Positions 37,068 to 46,456 of a stretch of 64,000 bases of DNA are shown here, one piece after another. A program made the translations under genes and the position numbers. Numbering within the stretch: the stretch's first letter is position 1; each line of letters opens with the position of its first letter. The notes below the pieces were generated by a model, which did not search any database, was not told where the DNA came from, and worked only from the letters and a program-made list of their open reading frames with translations. Location of the stretch: assembly GCF_009725755.1 (NCBI RefSeq), contig NZ_WNIJ01000002.1, forward strand, positions 1 to 64,000, read 5' to 3'. The DNA comes from Bombella sp. ESL0385 (lineage in GTDB: Bacteria > Pseudomonadota > Alphaproteobacteria > Acetobacterales > Acetobacteraceae).

Positions 37068-37195
37068 TACGCCTCTCTAGAAGCTAGGTGCAGACAGAGG
37101 ATATAATATGAGACGGTTGCCACGCACCTATCCCACCTCTACTCTTTTTATCTCATGTTCTGCTTCATTGTCCTACAGGAAGGTCCCAAATATTC

Positions 37196-37624
37196 ATGAA
37201 TACATCACCCTCACCACTACACCCCCCACGCCATGACCGTCTTGCTGCTAATGCGCGTACCCCTCAGCGGGGCCTTCCTATCCTAGGGCGTGTTGTACTG
37301 ACCGTGATCTGGGCAATCTTCCATTTCATCTTCAGTTTCCTCATTCAATTGGCAGAACTTTTTGCCCCTATCCTCCTCATCATTGGTGTGGGCTGGTCGC
37401 TCATCCCGCATCTCATTGCTCTCGCCAGTGCTAATCTCGGCTCCCTAACCGAGGACCCGCAGACCCACGATATCGTCAGCCATATTTCTCACACACTTCC
37501 CAACCAACTCATCATTGCTGGACATCTCTTCACACCACATAGCCTGATTATGGATGGTTTATTGCTTATGGCCCTTGCAGCGGCCTCCTCCACAGCAACG
37601 GCATGGTTAGCACGGCGTCTCTAA
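37196..37624 (+). CDS. Small membrane protein of unknown function
   Basis: A 142-residue protein with a Pro/Arg-rich cytosolic N-terminus (1-32), two hydrophobic stretches at about 33-75 and a third near 120-138. I do not recognise it. The location 58 bases upstream of ftsE on the same strand suggests co-transcription with the ftsEX group. It is divergent from the kinase operon; the 128-base gap between them contains TATAAT at 37102 without a clear -35. Confidence 0.6.
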   Translation: MNTSPSPLHPPRHDRLAANARTPQRGLPILGRVVLTVIWAIFHFIFSFLIQLAELFAPILLIIGVGWSLIPHLIALASANLGSLTEDPQTHDIVSHISHTLPNQLIIAGHLFTPHSLIMDGLLLMALAAASSTATAWLARRL

Positions 37625-37682
37625 GGCTTTACATTATCATGCGGGTTATACAATCGCCCTCACTTCATGGGTGGGATAAGGT

Positions 37683-38426
37683 ATGATTACACTCCATAAC
37701 CTCTCCCTCCCCACAAGCCCGGCCCTCATACAAGGGGGACTGCAATCCCTCTCCCTTCAACTCCAACGAGGGGAGGCTTTATGGGTCGTTGGGCCAGCTG
37801 AATCCGGCAAGACAGCCTTGCTTGATACCTTAGCCCTACGCCGCCCTGTTGCTGGTTCTGCAACTATTTTAAATGAGCCACTAAGCCCGCACTTTCCCGC
37901 CCGCACGCGCCAACGCTTACGCCAGCGCATTGGCTATATTGATGCGAATCCCCTCTTTATGGACCGCCTCAGCCTTGCCGATAATATCGCCCTCCCCCTA
38001 GAGTTGGCCCATTTTCGACATGCTGAAATCCAACGCGAGACGGAGGCAATTCTGCAATGGTTCGGCCTACAAGACCATGCACAGGCCCTCCCAACCACAC
38101 TGAGCCACACAACCCGCCTCCGCGCTGCATGCGCACGTGCCTTAATTACCCATCCTTCCTTGATTTTAGTCGATGAACCAGCGCTCACCCTATGCCCAGA
38201 GCTACAAGAGCATCTTTTATCCACCATAAAAGACCTCGTCCAAAACGGGGCAACGGCCCTTTTTGCAATGCGCACACGCCCGCCGGAAGTCTCCTTCCCA
38301 GAGGCCACCCTCACCTTGCCTTATAATCCCCCTGCCCCCACAGAAGACGAAAAAGAGGAGACACCTCCCTCTCTCTTTGCCCCGCTTACCCCCATGGCTC
38401 CTACCTATGAAGGACGCTTTTCATGA
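37683..38426 (+). CDS. ftsE: Cell division ABC transporter ATP-binding protein FtsE
   Basis: A 247-residue ABC ATPase. Walker A is GPAESGKT (residues 37-44), the signature motif is the weak LSHTTRLR, and Walker B is LILVDEPAL. With FtsX it links ATP hydrolysis to peptidoglycan-hydrolase control at the septum. The signature lacks the usual LSGGQ, and the C-terminal 30 residues are a Pro/Glu-rich extension. It overlaps ftsX by four bases (ATGA). Similar ATPases of lipoprotein exporters are the alternative, but the FtsX-type partner decides for FtsE. Confidence 0.82.
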   Translation: MITLHNLSLPTSPALIQGGLQSLSLQLQRGEALWVVGPAESGKTALLDTLALRRPVAGSATILNEPLSPHFPARTRQRLRQRIGYIDANPLFMDRLSLADNIALPLELAHFRHAEIQRETEAILQWFGLQDHAQALPTTLSHTTRLRAACARALITHPSLILVDEPALTLCPELQEHLLSTIKDLVQNGATALFAMRTRPPEVSFPEATLTLPYNPPAPTEDEKEETPPSLFAPLTPMAPTYEGRFS

Positions 38427-39283
38427 CACGTCTTGCCCGTGCCCTCTCATGGCCAAGCAGTTGGTCACTCCTGATTGGTGTATGCCTTCTTACATGGCTT
38501 TTAGGCCTAAGCCTTGCTCTACCTTACGGGACAAGCCGTGCAACGCACCAGTGGGAAGAGCAAGCTACATCTTATGTCGTCATCGCCTTACCGCAACAAA
38601 ATGACAAAATTGATGCGCTACAACATGCCGTGTCTGCCACATTCCCCGGCACAGAGGTAACGCGTCTTTCAGACCAAGAGGTTGCACAAACACTTGCTCA
38701 TTGGTCCACACCATGGCCGGGCCCGCTCCCTACCCTCATCACTCTCCATTATCGGGGGGACATCGCCATGCTCACCACACTAGCGCAGCGTTATGAGCCT
38801 GATGCGATGGTCATCCCACCACCACATCAGCTTGAGAAGCTCGCGCCATTTTTAGCGAATATCCGCCAAGCAGCTTGCCATATTTCGCTCGCTATGGACG
38901 GTGCTATTGCCCTTATCGCCCCAGCCTTATTGTACCTCATGGCACGCACGACCGCCTTCGCTAATGCTCAACAACGCCTCTTGCTACTCTCATTAGGCGG
39001 TAACCCCACCACGCTGCATCATATATTTGCGCGGCGTCTTGCCCTCATCTCCGGTCTTGGGAGCCTCATAGGCATAGCCCTGCTCCTGCCGACCTTCATA
39101 GCCCTCACTAGGGCATTACGCCCTCTCCTGCGTCTGCCCCCCCTTACAGACCCACTCCATTTTACAACCCTGCTTCCCCCTATATTATGGGGAAGTCTAG
39201 CCCTTTTGCCGGTCCTTATAATGTGCCTTAGCGGGGGCCTCGTTTACCTGCTTTGCCGCATGCAGGACCGCACAACATCATGA
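38423..39283 (+). CDS. ftsX: Cell division protein FtsX
   Basis: A 286-residue permease-like protein with the FtsX layout: one N-terminal membrane helix (12-35), a periplasmic domain (40-145) and three C-terminal helices (about 155-180, 205-232, 250-275). The sequence is divergent but the periplasmic TEVTRLSDQEVAQTLAHW and the ftsE overlap support it. It overlaps ydcF by four bases. Confidence 0.82.
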   Translation: MTRLARALSWPSSWSLLIGVCLLTWLLGLSLALPYGTSRATHQWEEQATSYVVIALPQQNDKIDALQHAVSATFPGTEVTRLSDQEVAQTLAHWSTPWPGPLPTLITLHYRGDIAMLTTLAQRYEPDAMVIPPPHQLEKLAPFLANIRQAACHISLAMDGAIALIAPALLYLMARTTAFANAQQRLLLLSLGGNPTTLHHIFARRLALISGLGSLIGIALLLPTFIALTRALRPLLRLPPLTDPLHFTTLLPPILWGSLALLPVLIMCLSGGLVYLLCRMQDRTTS

Positions 39284-39927
39284 AGCAAGCCCTCGCCATA
39301 ATAGGGCGCGGCTGTTTTGCCGTGGCCACTATCGTAAGCTGGGTGTTGATTGGCGGGTTTGTCTATTTTTGTGCCGATGCACTCCGCCCCCCGCCGGACC
39401 TCCAAAACATCCCTGCAGATTGTGACGGGATTGTCGCCCTTACGGGAGGAAAGAACCGTATTGAAGCCGGGATTGCGCTGCTTAAACAACAACCACAACG
39501 CTTACTGCTTATCTCAGGCGTCTCACCGCATACGGAGCTAGGCCATATCCTCTCTGCCACAGGGACAGGACCACTCCCACCTACTTTAGCCCAGCATATC
39601 AGCTTAGGCCACCAAGCGGTAACCACCATTGGCAATGCGTGGGAGACAGCGCAATGGGCTGCGCAAAAGCATCTCCATCATCTCATCATCGTCACAGCGG
39701 GCTATCATATGCGTCGCTCTTTGTTGGAGTTCCACGATATTGCCCCACAATTACGCTTAACCCCTTACTGGGTGCAGCCCCCTGCGATGAGTCCGCCATT
39801 GCATTTCCATACGGTTCTCCTCATGATGAACCAATATAGCAAATTAATTGGGGCGTTGCTCCGCGTTATAATTTTACGCCAAACAGACTACGCCCAAGAA
39901 GGATTCCGCCCGCCCCCACCTTCATAA
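39280..39927 (+). CDS. YdcF-family (DUF218) membrane protein
   Basis: A 215-residue protein with one N-terminal membrane helix and a DUF218 domain: CDGIVALTGGKNRIEAGIALLKQ, LLISG, and NAWETAQWAA with HLIIVTAGYHMRRSLLEF. DUF218 proteins are linked with envelope polysaccharide or vancomycin resistance (SanA). The ATG at 39280 overlaps the ftsX stop, which fixes the start. The ftsE-ftsX-ydcF-plsC order is conserved in alphaproteobacteria. Confidence 0.82.
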   Translation: MKQALAIIGRGCFAVATIVSWVLIGGFVYFCADALRPPPDLQNIPADCDGIVALTGGKNRIEAGIALLKQQPQRLLLISGVSPHTELGHILSATGTGPLPPTLAQHISLGHQAVTTIGNAWETAQWAAQKHLHHLIIVTAGYHMRRSLLEFHDIAPQLRLTPYWVQPPAMSPPLHFHTVLLMMNQYSKLIGALLRVIILRQTDYAQEGFRPPPPS

Positions 39928-40000
39928 TCTGCTCCTTACGTGATGAGGGATGCATATTTCCCTTGCTCTAAAGGGAGATTCTACGTCATGAACAAGAATC

Positions 40001-40759
40001 ATGATGAGTTTCTTACGCGGCTTTTTGTTTAATCTCTATTTGTTGGTCCTCACCCTCCTTATGGGGGTTGTGGCCTTCCCTATCCGCCTGCTCAACCGGC
40101 GCGATGCGGCCCTTGCTTATGCAAAACTATGGTCGCGTGCCGTCTTATGGGGGTTAGAGCGGCTTTGCTCTATCCGCATTGTCATTACAGGGCAAGAGAA
40201 TCTGCCTGATGGCCCGGCTTTAATTGCCTCCCAGCATCAATCCTTCTTTGATGGATTTGTGTGGATGAATCTCGTCCCCTTACCTGCTTATGTCATCAAA
40301 AAAGAACTCACCTCCATCCCCCTTGTTGGCCCTATGCTTGTGTTGAGCGGGATGATCCCCGTTAATCGCGCAGGTGGCTCCAAAGCTCTGCGTGGGATGA
40401 TGGAGACTGTTGCCAAAGCCCAAACAGCAGGGCGGCAGATTATCATCTTCCCCCAGGGTACGCGCACCCAACCCGGCCAGACAGCTCCCCTCCAAAATGG
40501 TGTGGTCGCTCTTGCCCGCCAAGCAACAGCTCCTATCATCCCTGTTGTTACAAATTCGGGCCTATTTTGGCCTCGCTCCCCATGGCGGAAATATCCCGGC
40601 ACGTTGAAGGTCATCATCGGCCCGCCTCTTTCCCCCACAATGGCAGGGCGCGCTTTAATACCAGCTATAACAGACGCATGGACGCACCTTTCCCAAGAGC
40701 ATAACCTTCCCCTAAGCCCTGTGGAAAACTCTGTGGATGTGAAAAGCTCCCCTTCATAA
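40001..40759 (+). CDS. plsC: 1-acyl-sn-glycerol-3-phosphate acyltransferase
   Basis: A 252-residue membrane acyltransferase that makes phosphatidic acid. One helix is at the N-terminus; motif I is HQSFFD (H79, D84), motif III is FPQGTR near residue 148, and the PVNRAGG motif lies between. The last gene of the ftsEX group. A hairpin follows at 40780. Confidence 0.92.
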   Translation: MMSFLRGFLFNLYLLVLTLLMGVVAFPIRLLNRRDAALAYAKLWSRAVLWGLERLCSIRIVITGQENLPDGPALIASQHQSFFDGFVWMNLVPLPAYVIKKELTSIPLVGPMLVLSGMIPVNRAGGSKALRGMMETVAKAQTAGRQIIIFPQGTRTQPGQTAPLQNGVVALARQATAPIIPVVTNSGLFWPRSPWRKYPGTLKVIIGPPLSPTMAGRALIPAITDAWTHLSQEHNLPLSPVENSVDVKSSPS

Positions 40760-40779
40760 TCAGCGTCATAGATGAAGTA

Positions 40780-40807
40780 ATGCCCCTTGCCAAAATAAAA
40801 GGGGCAT
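40780..40807 (+). terminator. Hairpin after plsC, probable terminator
   Basis: ATGCCCCTT (40780-40788) pairs with AAGGGGCAT (40799-40807). The T tract is short (CCTTA), so termination may be partial. Confidence 0.45.
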
Positions 40808-40929
40808 CCTTACATAACATCATGAAATATAAACTTTTTTGTCAGATTCATGCCTCTCCTTCTCCTTTTCCACAGCAATCCACAACCAATAGATTGCTGT
40901 ATAACCCCTGACAAAGAGGCTGGGGACAA

Positions 40930-42150
40930 ATGAACACCCCACCTTATCTTCATCGCTATTTCAAGAAGCTCTACCCGATACGGCCTTCTTGGCAAGCGGT
41001 GCGTTTGCTCTGCTATGGTCTCATCGCGCTTCTACTATGCACTTGGGGGTTATATCACCGTACACAGACCATCCTCTCCCGCCAGCTTGACCAACTTGCT
41101 GTGCAATCCCTGCCCTCTGACGGGCCAAACCCTACGCTAAACATACGCCTCTCCCGTGCTAAGGGCTGGCCTTTTGGCGCGTGGCGGGAGCTCTCTGGCG
41201 TTTCCTTCCATACTCATCTTAATGGGGCGGATGTTGTAGGGGCGACCCCGACCCTCATCCTCGGAGGCAATTGGCTAGACTGGGCGCGAACCATCACCAC
41301 GCAAACCAAACTCCCCCTCCGTATGCCACAAAGCACCATTCTACGCCTCGTGCGTAATGGAAATAGCCTGACGTTACGGCTTAACAAAACACGCTTGCTC
41401 ATCAGTAAAAGCATGATGCCATGCCCTGCTTTAACGGCGCGCTGCCACAACCACACAATGCCCCTCTACCGCGCTTATTTTCATATAGCGCAATTAGAGA
41501 TCGCCGCCTCGCATCTTCCTTATACCGTAACCCTATCGCGCCCTACAGGCAGTATTCGCTTCGCCCCGCAATCCCTCGTCAGGCCAGACCCTGCTTTACA
41601 AGATAGAGCCCTGCTCTCCGCCTCTATCACAGCAGAGCATTTATCCTACCCCGATACTATGCTCAAAGAGTTCGACATCACGCATTTACGCACTCAGTTT
41701 GCCCTTTTACCCAACCTATATTCTGCTGCGTCACACACACCCTCCCAAACAGCCCAACCCAATTTACTCCTCCGCTTACGCTTACATGAACTCAGCGCGA
41801 CATTCCGCCCCCTCGCTGCTAGTGAACAAAACACCCCACCCCCGCATCTCTCCCTTGGGGGGACACTCTATGTTCCTTCATTCTCTGGGGTCATATCTGT
41901 CAGCCTAACAAATTGGCAAAGCCCGCTACATCTGCTCATACAAAGCCAATGGTTCCAACAAAATGTGCCGATGAGCTTACGCTCTCTATGCCACGAGCTG
42001 ATGACAAACCCACGGATGGAAACCTTAGCCACCCGCCCGCTTACTGTGAGTATCCCGCTCGACCATGGCGTACCCCCTGGTTTATCATCCTCCTCTACGA
42101 GGCTACATTCCCTCGCAGAGCATTTACGCAAATTAGACCCGACCCCTTGA
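40930..42150 (+). CDS. DUF2125 family protein
   Basis: A 406-residue protein with an N-terminal membrane helix (about residues 25-45) and a long periplasmic part. The segment LSRAKGWPFGAWRELSGVSFH, with a Gly-Trp-Pro, is typical of DUF2125 proteins of alphaproteobacteria, which resemble AsmA-like envelope proteins. The function is unknown. Its stop TGA overlaps the next ATG as TGATG, so NadQ may be translated from the same message. Confidence 0.7.
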   Translation: MNTPPYLHRYFKKLYPIRPSWQAVRLLCYGLIALLLCTWGLYHRTQTILSRQLDQLAVQSLPSDGPNPTLNIRLSRAKGWPFGAWRELSGVSFHTHLNGADVVGATPTLILGGNWLDWARTITTQTKLPLRMPQSTILRLVRNGNSLTLRLNKTRLLISKSMMPCPALTARCHNHTMPLYRAYFHIAQLEIAASHLPYTVTLSRPTGSIRFAPQSLVRPDPALQDRALLSASITAEHLSYPDTMLKEFDITHLRTQFALLPNLYSAASHTPSQTAQPNLLLRLRLHELSATFRPLAASEQNTPPPHLSLGGTLYVPSFSGVISVSLTNWQSPLHLLIQSQWFQQNVPMSLRSLCHELMTNPRMETLATRPLTVSIPLDHGVPPGLSSSSTRLHSLAEHLRKLDPTP

Positions 42151-43007
42151 TGACATACCAAACCCTCTGCCCGACTGACCTCATCACTGTTTTAATGACC
42201 CTCGGCCATGAAGCCCCTCATGTCGCATTATTACGGCATGACCAAAACACCCCCACTTTTGAAGAAAGCCATCACTCCCTCCAACAAAGCCTATGCCATT
42301 GGGCAGAAACCTTAACACACTGCCCGATTGGCTATATGGAGCAGCTTTATACCTTCAGCTCCTTTCCCATGCAGGGGGCGATACCGCATATTCACATTAC
42401 TTATCTCGCCCTCAGCCCCAGCCATCCCCACGCCTGCCACGGCTCCCTCTATCAACATTTCCCGTGGGAGGACCGCCGGAGTGAAACGGGCAATGCTCAA
42501 CTTGCGCAATTCATCACCGCTATTGAGCAATGGGCCACACACCACCCAGACCGCCAAAGCCGCATCGCCCCCGCCTTTGGGCTATATGACCTGCCCTGGG
42601 ATGATACACGCGTCCTAGAACGCTACGAACTGCTGTGGGAATCCGGCCTTGTGCCACGCACACTCCCTACAGCACACACCACACCACACGGGGATGACCG
42701 CCGCCTCCTCGCTACGGCTCTTTCCCGCTTGCGCGCCCGCATCCGCTATAGCCCTGCAGTGTTTGAGCTCCTCCCTAAGGCCTTCACACTCTTACAACTC
42801 CAACAAGCGATAGAAACACTCTCTGGCCGGTTTATGCATAAGCCAAACTTCCGCCGCCTTGTGCTGCATCAAAACCTCGTGGAAGAAACCGGAGCTTATG
42901 AGCGTTTTACTGCCGGACGACCTGCCAAGCTCTACCAGTTTCGCCCTGCGGCAATGGCCTCTTGTTACCTGGGGTCGGCCTTCCTCCCCATAGAGGCAGC
43001 GCATTAA
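42150..43007 (+). CDS. nadQ: NadQ-type NAD biosynthesis regulator (Nudix-like with winged helix)
   Basis: A 285-residue protein with an N-terminal Nudix-like domain lacking the catalytic REUxEE box and a C-terminal winged helix (LLPKAFTLLQLQQAIETLSG, then KPNFRRLVLHQNLVEE), the pattern of the NrtR group. Alphaproteobacterial members of COG4111 act as predicted repressors of nadABC. nadA-nadB-nadC start 90 bases downstream, with a palindrome at the nadA promoter. The start is ATG 42150, which shares bases with the previous stop; longer in-frame codons upstream overlap the DUF2125 gene. Confidence 0.78.
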   Translation: MTYQTLCPTDLITVLMTLGHEAPHVALLRHDQNTPTFEESHHSLQQSLCHWAETLTHCPIGYMEQLYTFSSFPMQGAIPHIHITYLALSPSHPHACHGSLYQHFPWEDRRSETGNAQLAQFITAIEQWATHHPDRQSRIAPAFGLYDLPWDDTRVLERYELLWESGLVPRTLPTAHTTPHGDDRRLLATALSRLRARIRYSPAVFELLPKAFTLLQLQQAIETLSGRFMHKPNFRRLVLHQNLVEETGAYERFTAGRPAKLYQFRPAAMASCYLGSAFLPIEAAH

Positions 43008-43033
43008 TCACACCATAAAATCCTATAAAACAC

Positions 43034-43063
43034 TTGCAAGGAAGCTATTGCGCCCCCTATTAT
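43034..43063 (+). promoter_or_regulatory. Promoter of nadABC
   Basis: TTGCAA (43034-43039), an 18-base spacer and TATTAT (43058-43063) form a good promoter 37 bases before the nadA start. The operator candidate starts within the -10. Confidence 0.6.
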
Positions 43064-43079
43064 GCTCATAGTGAGTATA
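43061..43079 (+). promoter_or_regulatory. Candidate NadQ operator
   Basis: TATGCTCATAGTGAGTATA is a 19-base near-perfect palindrome (TATrCTCA-yAr-TGAGyATA), overlapping the -10 and the expected transcription start of nadA. A bound repressor would block RNA polymerase. The upstream neighbour encodes the NadQ-type regulator. Confidence 0.65.
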
Positions 43080-43099
43080 AATCATATAAGGACCTCTCC

Positions 43100-44089
43100 A
43101 TGATGCAGGCCGTTGCTACGTCTCCCTCTCGTGCGGCGTTATACAGCCCTGTGGCCTCTCTTATGGCGCGGCAGGACTGGGAACGGCTCTTTGCCGAGGA
43201 TATTGAGGCGATCTTAGAGCTCAAACGCAAACATAATGCGGTCATTCTCGCTCATAATTATCAAACGCCGGAAATCTTTCACTGCGTGTCCAATATTCGT
43301 GGGGATAGCTTAGCCCTTGCTCGTGAAGCCCAAAATCTGGAGCAAGATGTCATCATCATGGCTGGTGTTCACTTCATGGCTGAGACGGTCAAGCTGTTGA
43401 ACCCTACAAAAACCGTCCTCATCCCCGATGCTTTGGCGGGGTGCTCCTTAGCTGAAGGCATCACAGCAGAAAATGTCCGCACCTTGCGGGAGCGTCACCC
43501 CGGTGTGCCCGTTGTAACCTATGTAAATAGCTCCGCCGCAGTAAAGGCTGAGACGGATGTTTGCTGTACCTCTGGCAATGCGCGGCGTGTTGTGGAGAGC
43601 CTCGGCGTGCCAGAAGTCATCATGATTCCCGATGAGTTCCTCGCACGGAACATCGAGCGGGAGACGGGCATTAAGATGCATACATGGTCCGCCCGTTGTG
43701 AGGTGCATGAGCGTTTCACCCCGCAGGAAATCCGCCAATATCGGCGTATGCATGGCCCGCTCCATATCATCGCCCATCCAGAATGTTCCCCCGATGTTGT
43801 GGCTGAGGCCGATCATGCAGGCTCCACTGCCAGCATGATGGACTATATCGCCCAACATAAGCCCGAAAAGGTCATGCTCATCACCGAATGTTCGATGAGC
43901 GATAATCTCGCTGCGATGCACCCACAAACCAACTTCATCCGCCCCTGTAATCTCTGCCCGCATATGAAGCGCATCACGCTCAAAAATATTCGTCAGGCCC
44001 TAGAGACCATGAGCACAGAAGTCACCATCCCAGCCGACCTCCAAGCCCCGGCGCGCCGTTCAGTCGAGCGCATGTTGGCCATTAAGTGA
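43100..44089 (+). CDS. nadA: Quinolinate synthase
   Basis: A 329-residue [4Fe-4S] enzyme that condenses iminoaspartate with dihydroxyacetone phosphate. Cluster cysteines lie in AGCSLAEG, CCTSGNA and NLCPHMK. The ATG at 43100 has ATAAGGA upstream; the upstream in-frame extension contains the promoter and is not coding. The first gene of nadABC; the nadB frame overlaps its stop or starts just after. Confidence 0.95.
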   Translation: MMQAVATSPSRAALYSPVASLMARQDWERLFAEDIEAILELKRKHNAVILAHNYQTPEIFHCVSNIRGDSLALAREAQNLEQDVIIMAGVHFMAETVKLLNPTKTVLIPDALAGCSLAEGITAENVRTLRERHPGVPVVTYVNSSAAVKAETDVCCTSGNARRVVESLGVPEVIMIPDEFLARNIERETGIKMHTWSARCEVHERFTPQEIRQYRRMHGPLHIIAHPECSPDVVAEADHAGSTASMMDYIAQHKPEKVMLITECSMSDNLAAMHPQTNFIRPCNLCPHMKRITLKNIRQALETMSTEVTIPADLQAPARRSVERMLAIK

Positions 44090-44100
44090 GGGCACGTCCC

Positions 44101-45564
44101 ATGCAGGGAGATAGCCTCTCCCGCTATGCTGGCTGGCCCATCATCATCGGGGCCGGTCTGGCGGGGCTTATGGCCGCGTTGGAGCTTGAGGAGCCATGCC
44201 TCATCCTCGCCCCCAGCTTCACAGGGGAAGGCACAGCCAGCACCCTTGCCCAAGGAGGCATGGCCGCCGCTATTGGCCCAGAGGATAGCCCCGCCCTCCA
44301 TGCCGCAGATACACTCAAAGCCGGGGCAGGCTTATGTGACCCCGCCATGGTCCAGCGCATCACCGAGGCCGGGCCGCACGCTGTTGAAACGCTGCTCCGC
44401 CTTGATGTCCCCCTCGCACGTGATGAGGCAGGTCAACTCGCCCTGCATTTAGAGGCCGCCCATAGCCGTAAGCGAATTGTCTTTGCCGGGGGCGACCGTA
44501 GCGGGCACGTGATGTTGCATCACACACTCCAAGCCGCCCGCAAAAAAGAGACCATCCATTGGCTTGAAGGCACGCTAGAAGGGTTTTACGCACCTGATGG
44601 CAGCCTCCAAGGGGTATGGAGTTCCGCCGGGTTTATCCCAACAGGCCGGTGTATTTTAGCCAGCGGTGGTTGCGGCGGGTTGTATCAACATACCACCAGC
44701 CCATTAGCAAATCGTGGCATTACACTCGCACTTGCCGCACAGGCAGGGGCCGCATTACGGGATATGGAGTTTACGCAATTCCACCCCACCGCTCTTATCG
44801 CAGCAGAACCCACGCACCGCCTCGCCCTCATTAGCGAAGCCGCACGCGGGGCGGGAGCCGTACTGCGTTTGGAAGATGGTTCCCGCTTTACAGAAGAACT
44901 CGCCCCGCGCGATGTTGTTAGCCGTGCTATCGCTGCACAGCTCCAGCAAGGCCACCGCGTGTTTTTGGATGGCCGCACCCTACCGGGCGGGGCCTTTAGT
45001 GCGCACTTCCCCGCTATTACGCAGGCATGTCACGCCGCAGGATACGACCCTGATAACCAAATGCTGCCTGTTCAACCGGCCATGCATTATCACATGGGCG
45101 GGCTAAAGGTGGATCATAAAGGCCGGACCACGCTTCCCGGCCTCTGGGCCTGTGGGGAAGTGGCCTGCACGGGGCTACATGGGGCCAATAGGCTCGCCAG
45201 CAATTCATTGCTCGAGGCTCTCTTATGCGGGCAATGGGCAGGGCAGGATGTCAATGCGTGTGTAGCAGATGCGTCCCCTACCATCATGGCCGCACCACCC
45301 TGCCCTACCGCTTCAACGGATTGGCCTTTGCGGGTGGAGATGCAGCATCATCTTGGTATCCTCCGCACCCGTGCGGGGATAGAGCAACTCTTGGAGCGGA
45401 CCCTCCCTCTTGCACGGCATAATCTATGTGCCCTTACAGCCTCTTTCATCGCGTGGGGGGCTTTGCACCGCCTAGAGCAACGCGGCGCGCATTGGCGTGA
45501 TGATGTCCCCGGCCTCCAACCTGCCCGCCATTATGACTGGCACTTACACGACCTCCCCTTATAA
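44101..45564 (+). CDS. nadB: L-aspartate oxidase
   Basis: A 487-residue FAD enzyme making iminoaspartate for NadA. The FAD motif GAGLAGLMAALE is at the start, TLAQGGMAAAIG and SRKRIVFAGGDRSGH follow, and HYHMGGLKVD and CTGLHGANRLASNSLLEAL are in the second half. ATG 44101 has GAGGG upstream; a GTG at 44086 overlapping the nadA stop is the alternative. Confidence 0.94.
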   Translation: MQGDSLSRYAGWPIIIGAGLAGLMAALELEEPCLILAPSFTGEGTASTLAQGGMAAAIGPEDSPALHAADTLKAGAGLCDPAMVQRITEAGPHAVETLLRLDVPLARDEAGQLALHLEAAHSRKRIVFAGGDRSGHVMLHHTLQAARKKETIHWLEGTLEGFYAPDGSLQGVWSSAGFIPTGRCILASGGCGGLYQHTTSPLANRGITLALAAQAGAALRDMEFTQFHPTALIAAEPTHRLALISEAARGAGAVLRLEDGSRFTEELAPRDVVSRAIAAQLQQGHRVFLDGRTLPGGAFSAHFPAITQACHAAGYDPDNQMLPVQPAMHYHMGGLKVDHKGRTTLPGLWACGEVACTGLHGANRLASNSLLEALLCGQWAGQDVNACVADASPTIMAAPPCPTASTDWPLRVEMQHHLGILRTRAGIEQLLERTLPLARHNLCALTASFIAWGALHRLEQRGAHWRDDVPGLQPARHYDWHLHDLPL

Positions 45565-45577
45565 AACGGATTTCCTC

Positions 45578-46447
45578 ATGGCTCTTGAAACTCTCTTTCT
45601 GCCCGACCTCCTTTGGGAACCTGTCATTACCACCGCCCTACGGGAGGATTTCGGCACGGGGGGCGATGTAACGACCCAATCACTCCTTGCCGGACAACCA
45701 TCCTTACGGGCCAGCTTTGTTGCTCGGCAAGCAGGACGATTAGCCGGTCTCCCCGGTGCCCGCTTGGCCTTCTCCTTGCTAGATAAGGACACACGCTTCA
45801 CCCCGCTCAAGCAAGACGGTGACCACATTGCAAAAGGCGATGTCCTTGCCGAGGTAGAAGGCCCTGCTAGCGCCGTGCTAGGGGGTGAGCGCGTCGCCCT
45901 TAACCTCCTCTCTCACCTTAGTGGCATTGCAACCATGACAGGGCAGATTGTCGAAGCCGTTGAGGGTACAGGCGTGCGGGTATGCTGCACACGCAAAACA
46001 CTCCCCGGCTTACGCGCTTTGCAAAAATATGCCGTCCGCGCTGGTGGGGGGAGCAATCACCGCCATAGGCTTGATGATGCGATTATGCTCAAAGATAATC
46101 ACCTTGCCCTTTTTGGCAGCACCATTCCCGCAGCCCTAAAAGCAGCACGCCAACGGGCTGGGCATCTCATGAAGATTGAATTAGAGGTCGACTCCCTCGC
46201 TCAACTGGCCGAGGCCCTTGCATGCCCTTATGGGCCGGATGCGTATTTGCTGGATAATATGACACCGGACATGCTGCGCGAGGCTGTGCGTATGGTCCAA
46301 GGCCGCGCTATTACCGAGGCTTCCGGCGGGATTACACCAGCTACAGCCCGTAGCATGGCAGAAAGCGGGGTGGATTGTCTCTCCCTCGGCTGGTTGACCC
46401 ATAGCGTCACCGCCCTTGATATTGGGCTCGACATCACCACCGCCTAA
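45578..46447 (+). CDS. nadC: Nicotinate-nucleotide diphosphorylase (carboxylating)
   Basis: A 289-residue quinolinate phosphoribosyltransferase, completing de novo NAD synthesis to nicotinate mononucleotide. RKTLPGLRALQKYAVRAGGG and the HRHRLDDAIMLKDNH active-site motifs (with a slight variation) and EASGGI are clear. ATG 45578 lies 13 bases after the nadB stop. Confidence 0.95.
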   Translation: MALETLFLPDLLWEPVITTALREDFGTGGDVTTQSLLAGQPSLRASFVARQAGRLAGLPGARLAFSLLDKDTRFTPLKQDGDHIAKGDVLAEVEGPASAVLGGERVALNLLSHLSGIATMTGQIVEAVEGTGVRVCCTRKTLPGLRALQKYAVRAGGGSNHRHRLDDAIMLKDNHLALFGSTIPAALKAARQRAGHLMKIELEVDSLAQLAEALACPYGPDAYLLDNMTPDMLREAVRMVQGRAITEASGGITPATARSMAESGVDCLSLGWLTHSVTALDIGLDITTA

Positions 46448-46456
46448 CCCCTTTTG

